Translations under genes and position numbers: made by a program
Part shown: positions 1-11,097 of the stretch, piece after piece
Position numbering within the stretch: the first letter of the stretch is position 1
Layout of the letters: each line of letters begins with the position of its first letter
The notes under the pieces: generated by a model
Database searches by the model: none
The model's input: the letters and a program-made list of their open reading frames with translations, nothing else
What the model was told of the DNA's origin: nothing
NCBI GenBank assembly: GCA_946406115.1
Contig: OX291560.1
Location: 9,301,158-9,365,157, forward strand
DNA length: 64,000 bases
Direction of reading: 5' to 3'
DNA from: Apoda limacodes
Lineage: Eukaryota; Arthropoda; Insecta; Lepidoptera; Limacodidae

Positions 1-1353
1 GGGTGTATTAAGAGATTTTCAAGTGTTCCTTGCATTGAAGCCTCATAAAATGTTACACCTCTGCCAAACCAGGTGGCTCTCTGCCTCTTACTTACGTACT
101 GCTGTAGCGCGTGTTTTTGATCAATATGAAGCATTAAAATTGTATTTAACTGATGCTGCCTTTACAGACTATCAGCGGACCTGGTGCTACAAATGATCAA
201 CAATCCGTATAATAAAATGTACTTGCAGTATATGGAATTTGTCTGAGATTTTTTTACCAAAATTAATAAAACAATGTAATCAGAAAAACCGCAAATACAG
301 AAATTACATGAAAATGTGAGAAATACCAACAAAACTTTACTAGATTGTTACATGGACAGTATATACTTGTCGCGAACGGAAATCCAGAACATATTACGTG
401 ATAATCCACTTCACTTCAAAACTATTGAAGATCTATATCTAAAGTAAAGGTTGCTATGTCTTTGTCGGATTCTAACTTGAAGCCTAGTGATGTGAAATTG
501 TTCAAGCTACGATGTCTCAATTTTTTTATAGAAATAAAGTCAATGTCAAAAGTCAAATAAAGTCCCGTTACAATTTTGACAACAAAATCATAAAAAGCTT
601 AGATTTCCTTGAACCCATTGTAATTAAACACCGAAGTATAGTATCATTGAGTCATTTTGTACAAGTTTTTCCAAATATAATAAAACATTAAAATTAACAA
701 ACATTAGATAGATACACACACACACACATAGCGATCAAACTTATTAATAACACCCCCCTTTTTGCTAAGGGAGTTAAAAATAAGACAGATTATCAGACTT
801 ATAAAGCGAATACACACAAGTATTGTGAAATATAATATAGGAATGGCATTTAAAAATCAACATACAGACATAGTAAATATGTTATTCTATTATGAATAAA
901 AAAATATAAAGTTCTAATGCTAAATCCTGGAAGAGAACTGAGGGATAAGTATGTATGGAAAATAGTTGCCGGATATTACTTCTTATACGTACTTCTCGAT
1001 CTTGCATTAGGACATCACTAATCAAAAACAAGAGAAATGTTTAATACCGTGTGAAACTAGTACGGATAACTCGATAACCGCTGTGTTACCATTAACATTT
1101 TGTATGACTAATGATCTGTTCGACAATGTATGAGAACCAAGATTCATACAACAGTTCTGGTTATTAGCCATCAATTAGTTTCAATGTGTTAGCTTGATGT
1201 ACAACTATTGACTTTTTATACACTCGGAGGATAACAAAAAAATTACTACTATTTAAAGAGGTTTTTTTGTATAAGTGAAGAGCAAACATTAACTTCAAAT
1301 AAACTTGATTCCGAGATTTACTTATGTTATTAGAACTAACTTAAAGTCATTAT
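1..1353. other. AT-rich sequence without recognisable genes
   Basis: Many stops are present in all frames. A short (CA)n run at about 715-730 is the only structure seen. Confidence 0.6.
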
Positions 1354-1426
1354 GATTGAAGTGTCGGCACATTAATGTTTTTTTAGGGTGTTGATTGAAG
1401 TGTCGGCACATTAATGTTTTTTTAGG
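1354..1426 (+). repeat. 39-bp tandem duplication
   Basis: Two copies of a 34-bp identical segment starting GATTGAAGTGTCGGCACATT are spaced at a 39-bp period (1354-1387 and 1393-1426). A degenerate third start may follow at about 1431. It lies about 80 bp before the LINE. Confidence 0.85.
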
Positions 1427-1504
1427 ATGTGATTTGAAAAAAAAAACAGTGTGTTTTTAATGTTGATGATAAAATTAAATAACAAATCAATTCATATAAC
1501 TTAA

Positions 1505-1678
1505 CAAGTATCTGAAGTGGTAGTCGTGCCGGAGAAGGAGACCGGAGTGGACCCGGCTACTACAACAGAGGGGGATCAGGGGCCCTTCCGCCCGCCGTGC
1601 CAGCAACCGTATCATCTGTGGCGAGCTTCGGCAGTCTTAGAACCGCACCCTTTGTCCTCTATGCTGTCTGTGCAGTGA
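1505..1678 (+). pseudogene. C-terminal remnant of LINE ORF1
   Basis: An open frame reads VVVPEKETGVDPATTTEGDQ from about 1520, continues through a proline- and cysteine-containing stretch, and stops at TGA 1676-1678, 42 bases before the ATG of the EN-RT ORF. It is GC-rich like the following ORF and unlike the flanking AT-rich DNA. It is probably the last part of the first ORF of the element, with the rest lost to 5' truncation. No zinc-knuckle motif is visible in the piece that remains. Confidence 0.5.
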
Positions 1679-1720
1679 ATCCTCATCCTTAGTCTTAGTA
1701 ACTTTTTTTTTATATATATT

Positions 1721-4687
1721 ATGGCCAGAAGACAGAAAAAGAAAAGAGTTTGCACAGCGGCTACTCCATCCACATATAATGTGGATTTTTGCAACATCAG
1801 GGGTATTCACGCAAATCTTAACGCAGTCCACCACCATCTCGAAACTGCGCAGCCGACCATTCTTTTTCTAACGGAGACGCAGATATCCTGCCCGGCCGAC
1901 ACATCATACCTTCATTATCCCGGCTACAAACTCGAACACAATTTTATGAGTCGTGCCGGTGTATGTATGTTCGTCCGGGAGGATATCTGTTGTCGCCGCC
2001 TTCATAGCCTTGAAGACAGGGACCTGTCGATATTGTGGGTGCGCGTAGATTACGGCGGCCACACTCGTATCTATGCGTGCCTATACAGGTCTCATAGCGG
2101 TGACACGGACGTAACTCGACTCTTCACGCACCTGAGTTTAACGACTGACAAAGTTCTAGAGCAATATCCCACAGCAGAACTAGTTATTTTGGGAGACTTT
2201 AACGCCCACCATCGCGAGTGGCTCAGTTCTCGAACCAATAACTATGCTGGGATATCTGCTCATGAATTTGCTCTGACCTATGGATTCTCTCAGCTGGTAC
2301 TTTCTCCAACGAGAATACCAGATATAGAGGAACATACGAGCTCCTTACTGGACCTTCTGCTGACTACTCGTCCGGACGGGTACTCCGTCTCAGTGGATGC
2401 GCCTCTTGGCTCCTCGGACCACTGTCTCGTTCGGACTCAAGTGTCATGCACACAACCTGATCCTTCTGGGCCAACTAACTGGCGTCGTGTGTGGCACTAT
2501 AAGTCGGCAGACTGGGATGGATTGCGTGAATTTTACGCATCGTACCCGTGGAGGCAGATCTGCTTTAACTCAGAAGATCCTGACGTCTGCGCAGCCGCAG
2601 TCACTGAGACAATCCTTGCTGGTATGGAATGCTATATTCCTAACCCGCGAGTAGCTGCCGGCGTCAAAAAACGACCGTGGTTTAATAGGTCTTGCAGAAA
2701 AGCTAAAATTCTTAAGCAAAATGCATATGAGGCTTGGACCACGGCTCGTTTTAATAAGGATCCGAATATTTCTGAGTTAAAACGCAAATTAAATGCTGCC
2801 TCGAGGTTCAGTAAGAAAGCAACTGCCAGAGCAAAATTCCAATTCATCGGCAAAATAGGTGGGCGACTTGCGAGCTATCCTTCTGGGAGTCGTGCTTTCT
2901 GGTCGCTTGCCAAAGCTGCCGAAGGGAACTTCTGCCAGTCGTCGTTACCACCACTGCGAAAGACCGATGGTGACTTGGCCCATAGTGCTAAAGAGAAAGC
3001 CGATCTACTGGGCAGTCTCTTTGCCTCGAACTCGAATATGAGCGATGAAGGCGCTGTACCACCTACTATACCGTGGTGCGGTAAGTCCATGCCGGAAATC
3101 TCCATAACGCAGCGGGAGGTCAGGCGGGCGTTGCTTTCTCTAGACGTTCATAAGTCGAGTGGGCCAGACGGTATACCAGCAGTGGTGCTTAAGCAGTGTG
3201 CTCCTGAGTTATGTCCTGTACTCACGCGCCTCTTCGCGCTTTCCTACCACACTAGGCAATTTCCGTCTACATGGAAGACTGCGAATGTGCACCCGGTGCC
3301 CAAAATGGGCGATAGATCAGATCCATCGAATTACAGGCCTATCGCTATTACCTCTCTCCTCTCTAAGGTGATGGAGCGTGTGATCAACACACAGCTTCTA
3401 AGATACCTAGAAGTACACGATCTGGTCAGTGACCGTCAATATGGCTTTCGCCACGGTCGCTCGACTGGTGACCTTCTAGTGTATCTCACACACCGATGGG
3501 CACTAGCCATTGAGAGTCAGGGGGAGGCATTGGCATGTAGCCTGGACATAGCGAAGGCGTTCGATCGGGTCTGGCACCGCGGTCTTCTATCGAAGTTGCC
3601 ATCTTACGGAGTGCCCGAGGGTTTGTGCAAATGGGTGGCTAGCTTTTTGTCCGGCAGACGCATACGAACCGTAGTTGACGGTAGTTGCTCTGATAGCATG
3701 GACATTAATGCTGGTGTCCCGCAAGGCTCTGTGCTGTCTCCTACGCTGTTTCTACTGCATATCAATGACATGTTGGACATCAACAACATACATTGCTATG
3801 CAGATGACAGTACTGGAGACGCTTTTTACACGGGTCGTGCAAACATCCCTCGTTCCGTTGTGGAGGAAAACCGCGGAGAACTTGTGTCTCAAATCGAGAC
3901 CACACTGTCCCAGGTCTCTGACTGGGGACGGGTAAACTTGGTCCGATTCAACCCTACAAAGACACAAGTGTGCGCGTTCACCGCTAAGAAAACTCCATTC
4001 ACTGTGGTCCCACAATTCCAGAACACTCCCCTCTCCATCTCCAAGAGCATTGGGATCCTTGGTGTCGACATCTCCAGCGATGTTCAGTTCCGAGATCATT
4101 TACAAGATAAGGTAAAGCTGGCGTCCAAAAAACTTGGTGTACTCAACAGAGCGAAGCAGTACTTCACGTCGGGGCAAAGGTTGTTACTTTACAAGTCGCA
4201 AGTTAGGCCCCATATGGAGTACTGCTGCCATCTCTGGGCAGGTGCACCCGGATACCAGCTTGGCCCTTTTGACTCGGTTCAACGACGGGCTGTGAGAATT
4301 GTCGACGATTCCAAACTCACTTGCGGTATCGAGCCCTTAAGTCTGAGGAGAGACTTTGCCTCACTGTGTGTGTTCTACCGCTTGTACAATGGGTTGTGTT
4401 CTGAGGAATTGTTCGAAATGATGCCCACGGCTACTTTCTACCATCGCACCGCTCGCCATCGGCAGGGAATTCATTCTCACACTTTAGAACCTAAATGGTC
4501 GCGTACAGTGCGGTTTCAGAGAAACTTCCTCCCGCGAACGCTTAAGTTGTGGAATGAGCTCCCTGCCAAGGTTTTCTGCAAGGACTACAGTATGGAGTTC
4601 TTCAAGAAAGAAGTTATTAGATTTCTGAAGGGTCGGCAACGCGCAAGTGATACCCCTGGTGTTGCAAGCGTCCATAGGCTACGGTGA
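1721..4687 (+). CDS. LINE endonuclease-reverse transcriptase (988 aa, intact)
   Basis: This retrotransposon polyprotein nicks target DNA and primes reverse transcription there. The N-terminal apurinic-type endonuclease shows NIRG (N25), LFLTETQ (E52), GDFNAHH (158-164) and SSDHCLV (D233, H234). The reverse transcriptase follows: NYRPIAITSLLSKVMERVI, then QYGFRHGRST, motif A CSLDIAKAFDRVWH (D609), motif B GVPQGSVLSPTLF and motif C CYADDS (Y693-D696). The C-terminal part has the HLWAGAP and VQRRAVRIVDD signatures common in lepidopteran LINEs. It starts at ATG 1721 and ends at TGA 4685-4687 without stops or frameshifts over nearly 3 kb, so all visible catalytic residues are kept. It may still encode active enzyme if transcribed, although the copy lacks most of ORF1 and probably its promoter. 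Confidence 0.93.
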   Translation: MARRQKKKRVCTAATPSTYNVDFCNIRGIHANLNAVHHHLETAQPTILFLTETQISCPADTSYLHYPGYKLEHNFMSRAGVCMFVREDICCRRLHSLEDRDLSILWVRVDYGGHTRIYACLYRSHSGDTDVTRLFTHLSLTTDKVLEQYPTAELVILGDFNAHHREWLSSRTNNYAGISAHEFALTYGFSQLVLSPTRIPDIEEHTSSLLDLLLTTRPDGYSVSVDAPLGSSDHCLVRTQVSCTQPDPSGPTNWRRVWHYKSADWDGLREFYASYPWRQICFNSEDPDVCAAAVTETILAGMECYIPNPRVAAGVKKRPWFNRSCRKAKILKQNAYEAWTTARFNKDPNISELKRKLNAASRFSKKATARAKFQFIGKIGGRLASYPSGSRAFWSLAKAAEGNFCQSSLPPLRKTDGDLAHSAKEKADLLGSLFASNSNMSDEGAVPPTIPWCGKSMPEISITQREVRRALLSLDVHKSSGPDGIPAVVLKQCAPELCPVLTRLFALSYHTRQFPSTWKTANVHPVPKMGDRSDPSNYRPIAITSLLSKVMERVINTQLLRYLEVHDLVSDRQYGFRHGRSTGDLLVYLTHRWALAIESQGEALACSLDIAKAFDRVWHRGLLSKLPSYGVPEGLCKWVASFLSGRRIRTVVDGSCSDSMDINAGVPQGSVLSPTLFLLHINDMLDINNIHCYADDSTGDAFYTGRANIPRSVVEENRGELVSQIETTLSQVSDWGRVNLVRFNPTKTQVCAFTAKKTPFTVVPQFQNTPLSISKSIGILGVDISSDVQFRDHLQDKVKLASKKLGVLNRAKQYFTSGQRLLLYKSQVRPHMEYCCHLWAGAPGYQLGPFDSVQRRAVRIVDDSKLTCGIEPLSLRRDFASLCVFYRLYNGLCSEELFEMMPTATFYHRTARHRQGIHSHTLEPKWSRTVRFQRNFLPRTLKLWNELPAKVFCKDYSMEFFKKEVIRFLKGRQRASDTPGVASVHRLR

Positions 4688-5511
4688 CCGCTTACCATCA
4701 GGCGGGCCGTAAGCTTGTTTGCCACCTTAGTGGTATTAAAAAAAAAAAAAAAAAAAAAAAAACAACATCAGTTGCATCAGCGTACAAGTTGTGAAAAGGT
4801 ATACGCAAAAAATGATGACCTATGAAGTACTCCTTGTATTCGTATATTTCGTACCAAGAAGAGCACGTTAATCAGTCTACAGTCTGTCTCGGCTGCCGTA
4901 TGTCCAACACGCACACATACACACGCTCATCCACTACACACACATATATATATTCAGACAATACCCCAAAATTATAAGTATATCTCAAATCACATAATTT
5001 AAAACATTTGCACTAAATTCAAAACTCAGAAATAAACGTAACTCTTTTTTTGCGACGAACAACAACGTTATATGGTATTGTGATGTTTTAATAGGGAAGT
5101 GACAGACATTTACAAACATCGGTAAAAATCGTAACGTTATCGAACAACGGATTACGATTTCTTTTATGAACTAGTGTATATTTTAGCTTTGTTTTATGTT
5201 CTTGTTATTATAGAGTATAAAATATGAACATATGTAAATATACATACATAATGCAACAAATTACACAGTCATTCATATAGTTTAGTGTGATATAATTTTT
5301 TGGTATAATTTTGTGTTAAAATAGGTACTTAAAATTTTGATCCTTTTTTACACAATTGCGTACTTACCTAGGTATAATAGCATACATACAAACATACAGC
5401 ATAAAAAAACAGTTGGCAGCACGTAACATAGTGCGGAACGGGTCCAGACAGAGTGTCAGTACAAGTCCTCGAGCGTTAATCTTTAAAGAAAAAAATAAAA
5501 TATTAAAATTA

Positions 5512-5553
5512 TATACAAAATATTTTTAATATATATTAAATATATTTTGTATA
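5512..5553. repeat. 42-bp AT-rich near-perfect palindrome
   Basis: The sequence reads TATACAAAATAT outward in both directions around a TTAATATATATTAA centre, with one mismatched pair in 21. It would extrude as a hairpin or cruciform. Its role is unknown. Confidence 0.8.
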
Positions 5554-6699
5554 CAGTAGCGCTACGCTCAATTGTTATTGTTGTAGACCCGTAGCGATAA
5601 TAAGAAAAAGTTACAACCCTTTTTTTCTGATGGTCTGTTATTTTATGAATGTATTATGCTTACGCAGTATACATTAGGCATATATGCTTTTAGTTATTTA
5701 CCTACATGATTTACACAAAATAAGAAAACAAAAAATGGCACCAAGAATTTTTAATAGTAACCGTTTTTCAAGAATTGCCTTAAATATATGTTTTGATAGT
5801 AATGATATTAAATTGAAGTTTATTTATTTGTTACATTTGCCGTTGTTATTTGTCGATAAATTGTTTTTTTTTTCTATAGTGTAAATTTGTTCTACAGCTT
5901 TGCTTATTGTTTATTTTTACTAGCAAGTACAAATTATTTAATGAAAGTATTTTACGATATCCATATATGTATTATATAATAAACACTCTTCATAATATAT
6001 CTACCTATTTTACAGAGAGATGTCGATTTATCATCGAAAATTGGTGAACTATAATATCGATTAATTAATTATACTTTACTCAATGTTTTTTTTTATAAAA
6101 AGTGCTTTTTAAAGTTATTTTAGCAGGTTTCTCAAAACCTATTGAAGTAAATAACCTTCAAATTATTGTAAAACGTAGTTTAAAAGTCAGTCGAGATCGT
6201 GAAAACTTCGGCTATTAATTTTTCAATATTTTTTACATACCGTTGGAAATAGAACAATACTTTAAAAAGAAAATTTAATATTTTAACTCGGCTGGATTAA
6301 CACATTGAGCGGCAAACAACACCAACCAGAAAAAAAACTATAAATTCAATAACAAATTCTTTTAATTAAATGCATGTTAACAACATCTCAAAGATTTGAC
6401 AATGAGGACATTTCTAGGCAGGTTTAAGGTCATTGATCGAACCTGTACTTGTCCTCAGGACACTTGAGGTACAATGGTGCTCTCATTAGTGTCCCATTTG
6501 CATGCACTAATTATTACGACGCCACTAGATATCGGCAAACTGCGAACATCACAGTGTTTACTTACCTTGGGTTTTAAGCAAAAAGCAAAATGATTTTTTA
6601 TTTTGCGTTTGGGTATTTTTTAGAAATAAATAATTTTTTATTTCGAGGCATTAGAAAATATCGCTTGTTATACTAATACTAAATTTTTTTTGACGAATC

Positions 6700-6899
6700 A
6701 CGCAGCTTTAGTTACATGGATACCAGACAACGGATACAAATGCATCTACATCCTTTTTTTGTAAATACAAACATACGTATTATACATAGAAAACACCCAG
6801 ATTTAGGACAAACACAAATATAAAATGATTGTCTTGTGGGGTTATCGAATCTACGCCTCCGGCGAAGTTGGCAGTTCATTGCCACCGAGCCACAGAGGC
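6700..6899 (-). repeat. tRNA-headed SINE (family A), minus strand
   Basis: Read on the minus strand it starts with a tRNA-like head containing an A-box-like TGGCTCGGTGG and a B-box-like GATTCGATAACC. The body includes TTTGTGTTTGTC and the GTATCCGTTGTCTGGTATCC segment. The same head and body order is found at 12440, 40272 and 54205. Confidence 0.7.
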
Positions 6900-7203
6900 T
6901 GTTTTTTTTATTTGTGAAAGACAGATAAAAACTACGTTTTCTTTTTCAATTTCTGGGCAAGTGAATCCGAGGCCTTTGAGTAGGTGTAGTTTAGACTATT
7001 TGTGTGCTGGACCTTTAGAACAAAACGGACTTTGCTTTGTCGTATAATTTTATAGCCAAATTTTGTCAAGTTTCTTCCTCCAATAAAAAGATTCTAAAAA
7101 ACCTTATGTAGAATTAAACCAGTGTGAAGTTCTCCTGTATTTTTCTTCTCCATACACTTTCCCACAAGAAAGCAACACCCAAACACTCCAGACTTTTCGT
7201 AAT

Positions 7204-7225
7204 AAGCTCCTTGCACAAGGAGCTT
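7204..7225. repeat. 22-bp palindrome
   Basis: Perfect 10-bp arms AAGCTCCTTG and CAAGGAGCTT surround a 2-base centre (CA). No flanking element boundaries were recognised. Confidence 0.8.
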
Positions 7226-8507
7226 AACTTGTACCACAAACCACTAAAATACTAGGGTTACATAGTAATGTAGAAGTAATAAAGCTTTCGGTCCAGTAAC
7301 ACGGTATTAGGATTTGTGGAGCGCGCTAAGTGCTAAGAGTTAGATAGAGGAAATCCCTATACGAAGTAATGCGCGAGCCGTGTACTGTATCCAACCGATA
7401 CACTGTTGCGGTTTCTAAGCACAAACGCTTGTGTGGTCTATTTTATCAGCTTAGGCGTTTTGTACTTTCCATGTAGTGGCTCTGAAATAACCAGCCTATA
7501 ACTAGCTTTTTTTCTCAACAAGTAGTCAACTGTGGTTCTGAAGGTATCAAGTTCTATTACTGATACGGACCATATATTACTTAAGTCGCCAGGTATAAAA
7601 TACATATTCCAGATCCTGGTTTCAGTACTGCAGCGTGCGGGGGCGTAAATATGCTGCTTCTACCTATTTCTATTTAGGTATCGGGATCTCTGCTAATAAA
7701 AAGACAACATCGGGAGTTCTTTTCTATATTCAGATGTTCTTTTCAATCGCCACAAGAGTATACATCCTTTAGACTGATCTACTACCTAGGAGAATTATTA
7801 TACAATATTAAACTTATCTGCAGTATATCTTCTTCTATTAGGCCATCCTTCAATAGGCCTCGGGTCGTCGTGTCGATACATTGGATAAAATATATATTAG
7901 GACATTAAATCGCGATGGTGGCGGATGGATGCTTGGAATATTTTGGATACTGGAGTATCTTACTTTACGTCCACTGGCAATGTAAAGCCATTCTACCAAT
8001 TCTAGGGCTCCCTGATAGAGACAGGAATCGACCCTCCAAATTTATATAGACTTGTCCGATCTATATTTTTCACTTGAATGTCAATTAATAACAAAATAAT
8101 GACAAGCTCGAAATTCCGATTGTTTTTATTTAAAAATGCACTGACACCATCTATTATGTTTCCTCAAAACCACTACGAAGTATTTGCTGCGTAAAAACGT
8201 TCGCTAGCCTATTTACTTCCTTTACGTTCAACAAGAGGTCGTAACCTCTACAGTACCTATTTGTTTTTGTGTATATCTTTGAACACCTAGAGCAGAAGAT
8301 TCTATTTGTAGTCAATCATATTCTGAAGCAAACAACAAGCTGACAATTTCACCAGAAATCAAAGACAATTAACAACCTAAAACCGAAGTTCTTAAAGCGC
8401 ACCAAACTATGTAATTCTTCTTTTCTGAAGACTTTGGTATGATCCATTACATTCCTAAATAAGCACATATAAATTTTAATAGAAAGAAACATAAACGTTA
8501 AATATAG

Positions 8508-8606
8508 TGCAACAATGGTTTCAGACCAAGTGTATGGTCGCTAGTGTCGTGTAAGTTCGTACCATTTTAAAATGGTGACTTTAGTTTTGATTTTCGATCA
8601 CCGGTT
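8508..8606 (+). repeat. Dispersed repeat D ('GGTCGCTAGTGTCG'), copy 1
   Basis: GTGCAACAATGG, GTATGGTCGCTAGTGTCG, GTAAGTTCGTACCATTTTAA and GATCACCGGTTAG define this copy. The same order recurs at 42615 and 45510. There is no ORF and the class is unknown. Confidence 0.65.
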
Positions 8607-9049
8607 AGTTACTCCTGTTCTTATATAAAAAAATGTTAATTATTCAACTTTGATGAATTGGTGTTTTATTAAACAAAAACAAGACAAGCTCTTACTTTAC
8701 ATTATTACTTACGCTCTTAAAGCACTTCTTGTTTATTAAGGAACGTGCCTCTTATGTCTAGGCATATCTACAAATACAATAATAGAAAAAGAGTAGTAGT
8801 ATCACGTGGTACGCGAAAAAAACGTAAATTTTGCTTTCGCTTGTACTTTAAACTTAAGTCGACTAAAGCTGTATATTGGAAAATTGTCTATATTATTAGT
8901 TGCCTTCGGCTAGCAGCGGCGTGGGAAATCTGAAAAGGTTTTCATATGAAATGTTAACAACACCTACTGAACCATCTCTTCTACCATATCTATATACGGT
9001 AAAAGTATTAGAATTCCATGGAAATATTAATAACATTATAGTGATTAGG

Positions 9050-9226
9050 GATGGGAGGTAACAACTGTAATATAAAAAAAAAAAACTTAATAGAATGGCT
9101 ATATAATCAATATAAATAAATATTTTCATAGTAATTATGCAGTCAAAAGATTAATTTCAAGCCAGAACTTGAACCTTCTACCCCTAAGGTTCCGTCTTAG
9201 TGCTCTACTAATTGAGCCATTGAGGC
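9050..9226 (-). repeat. Family B SINE, head and body, minus strand
   Basis: The minus strand reads a tRNA-like head (9226-9160) with TGGCTCAATTAG and GGTTCAAGTTC. Its anticodon stem is CTAAG/CTTAG, which differs from the copy at 12640 but still pairs. The body with ACTATGAAAATATTTATTTA follows to about 9050. Confidence 0.6.
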
Positions 9227-9250
9227 ATTTATTATATTTTTTCTTCAAAG

Positions 9251-9387
9251 CAACCATCAGTGAAAATCAAACGAGGAAAGATTATTTCTGTATATGTATA
9301 TTTATCGGGTATTGTTGTTAGTTATATGAAGGTTTGTGTATTTGTCAGATTTATGGACTTTGACTTCATAAGTCCCTAGCAATTATG
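9251..9387 (+). repeat. Family B 3' module, separate and in opposite orientation to the adjacent head
   Basis: The module carries AAACGAGGAAAGATTATTTC and GGTTTGTGTATTTGTC, ending GACTTCATAAGTCCCTAGCA. These match the 3' modules at 12815-12970 and 14740-14867. Here it sits on the wrong side of the tRNA-like head and faces the other way, so two copies or a rearrangement are involved. Confidence 0.5.
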
Positions 9388-9389
9388 TC

Positions 9390-10935
9390 TTTGTGTAATG
9401 GAGTAAGAAAAAAAATGATAAGTTTAAATAAATTGTCTTTTATTAAGTTTAAAAATCTAATCTAAACCACAGATCACAAAATGGAACTGACAGCTGATAT
9501 TTAAATTCATAGTTTTGAAACTGGCAGTCATATTTAAATGAGAAAGAAACTACGAAATAGTGAAACTGGTAAAAATATATGATAACGCGAAGTCTCCTTC
9601 TCCGATCCCAAAAGACTGGTATAATCAGTTTTAACTTTTGTTTTACTGTCTATCATGGTATGTGACACAGTATATCATTAATTAGTGGTCCTATTTTAAT
9701 GAAGTTATTTTCATTAAAATAATAATAATAATATTATATTATACATTATTCTTTGTCATATAAATTCTACTTGATTGATAGTGAAAAGACTATTAGATCA
9801 TATTTTCTAGTTAAAAACGTCTAGTTAAAAAGAAACATTTCGGTCTTGAAGAATCATAAACTATCTCTCAGTATGTATTAGTATTTTTATCTCTACCTAT
9901 GTAAATTGTCGTTAAAACCATCAAAGAGCTTTAAAAATTATAATTAAGTTGAAAGTTATATATTTGGATAAGGAACACTAACACAAGCAAAATATTATGT
10001 TTAACATAGTGTCCTGAAGCATCGGGTTTCGAAGATATTTACAGGTAAAGTGACTTATATAAGGCAATAGTTAAATTAATCTATGAATATATCATTAACA
10101 TGACGCTTTCGGACATTATGGTATATGACATTTTTTGGTTGCATAAGTGTCCCCTATTCAAATATGTAACTTTCATTGTGCACCGCTATTTAAATCTTCA
10201 AAGTTCTTTTACCTTAGCAATAATACCTAATGAGGATTCTAAAGGAATATTTAAAAGTATTGTATATATTGTTTATGCTTTTCAGTTTATTTCTTCTAAT
10301 GTAATAAGTGTTCTTCACTAAAACAGCAATAAATTGAAATTGCCTTTATTGAAATAGGTTAAAAGCTCCGGTTAAGGCGATAATGCATTGCATTCCCACG
10401 ATACATATCCAGCAAAACTGTTGTTAAGGTCCACTTAGGGCCGTTACATTTAACCCACAGATTTTAAATAATTATGTTTTGGTGGTGAATTAAAGACAAT
10501 CTAGGATGTTCTAATATAAAGCTAAATGAACAAAAAATAATATTTCTATTTATTTTCGTTTGATAAAAATATAGATATGAAAAGAGTTTACACAGAAAAA
10601 AAAAATTGTAATGAAATTGTTTTCAATATTAATTTCCTCAAAGTAAAGTAATAAAATATTAATGAAAGTATAAATATTCCTTTAATTTGGCTATTAATTC
10701 TAAACCTGAAACGTCTGCATAAAGCAACTCATTTTTTTTCTACAGGATGTGAATATGAAGTAAATAACTTAATAAACTATCTTAACTTATAAATAAACTT
10801 CAAATGTCGAAATATCCATTTGAAATTCCACTTCTGATATTCAGAAGCAAGTGCAGAATCAAATAAAAAAAAACACAAAATACGTATGTACCATTTAATT
10901 GAATAATTTTTTTAACTAAGCTATCTTAACGACAT
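9390..10935. other. AT-rich sequence without recognisable genes
   Basis: A short (AAT)n-like run lies near 9718-9740. A 73-codon ORF at 10100-10321 has no family resemblance. Confidence 0.6.
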
Positions 10936-11097
10936 AGAATGGGGTTCTCCAAGAAAGTGATTAGATTTTTAAAGGGTCGGCAACGCGCGAGTATTGCTTC
11001 TGGTGTTGCAAGCGTCCATAGGCTGTGGTGACCTCTTAACATCAGGCGGATCGTTAGTTTGTTTGCCACCTTAGTTGTATAAAAAAATTAAAAAAAG
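10936..11097 (+). mobile_element. 5'-truncated LINE 3' end
   Basis: The fragment corresponds to LINE positions from about 4590 onward: TTAGATTTTTAAAGGGTCGG, CAACGCGCGAG, GTTGCAAGCGTCCATAGGCT, ATCAGGCGG, TTTGCCACCTTAG, then an A-rich end. Confidence 0.85.

Larger units (their letters stand above)
1505..4762 (+). mobile_element. Non-LTR retrotransposon (LINE) with intact EN-RT ORF, 5' truncated
   Basis: The element is clearly more GC-rich than its surroundings. It contains the end of a first ORF, a complete endonuclease-reverse transcriptase ORF, a 3' UTR of about 50 bp ending in GCCACCTTAGTGGTAT, and a 25-base A tract (4738-4762). Two ORFs, an APE-type endonuclease, YADD and a poly(A) end place it in the broad CR1/Jockey group; I cannot resolve the clade by eye. 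The 5' boundary is approximate because no convincing target-site duplication was found. Truncated copies of its 3' end recur through the window. Confidence 0.9.

Noticed and set aside
1612..1837. Short minus-strand ORFs over the LINE 5' region
   Set aside because: They are antisense shadows of the LINE ORF1 end and EN-RT start.
9160..9226. A second tRNA gene on the minus strand
   Set aside because: Same family B head, with mismatched ends and body attached.
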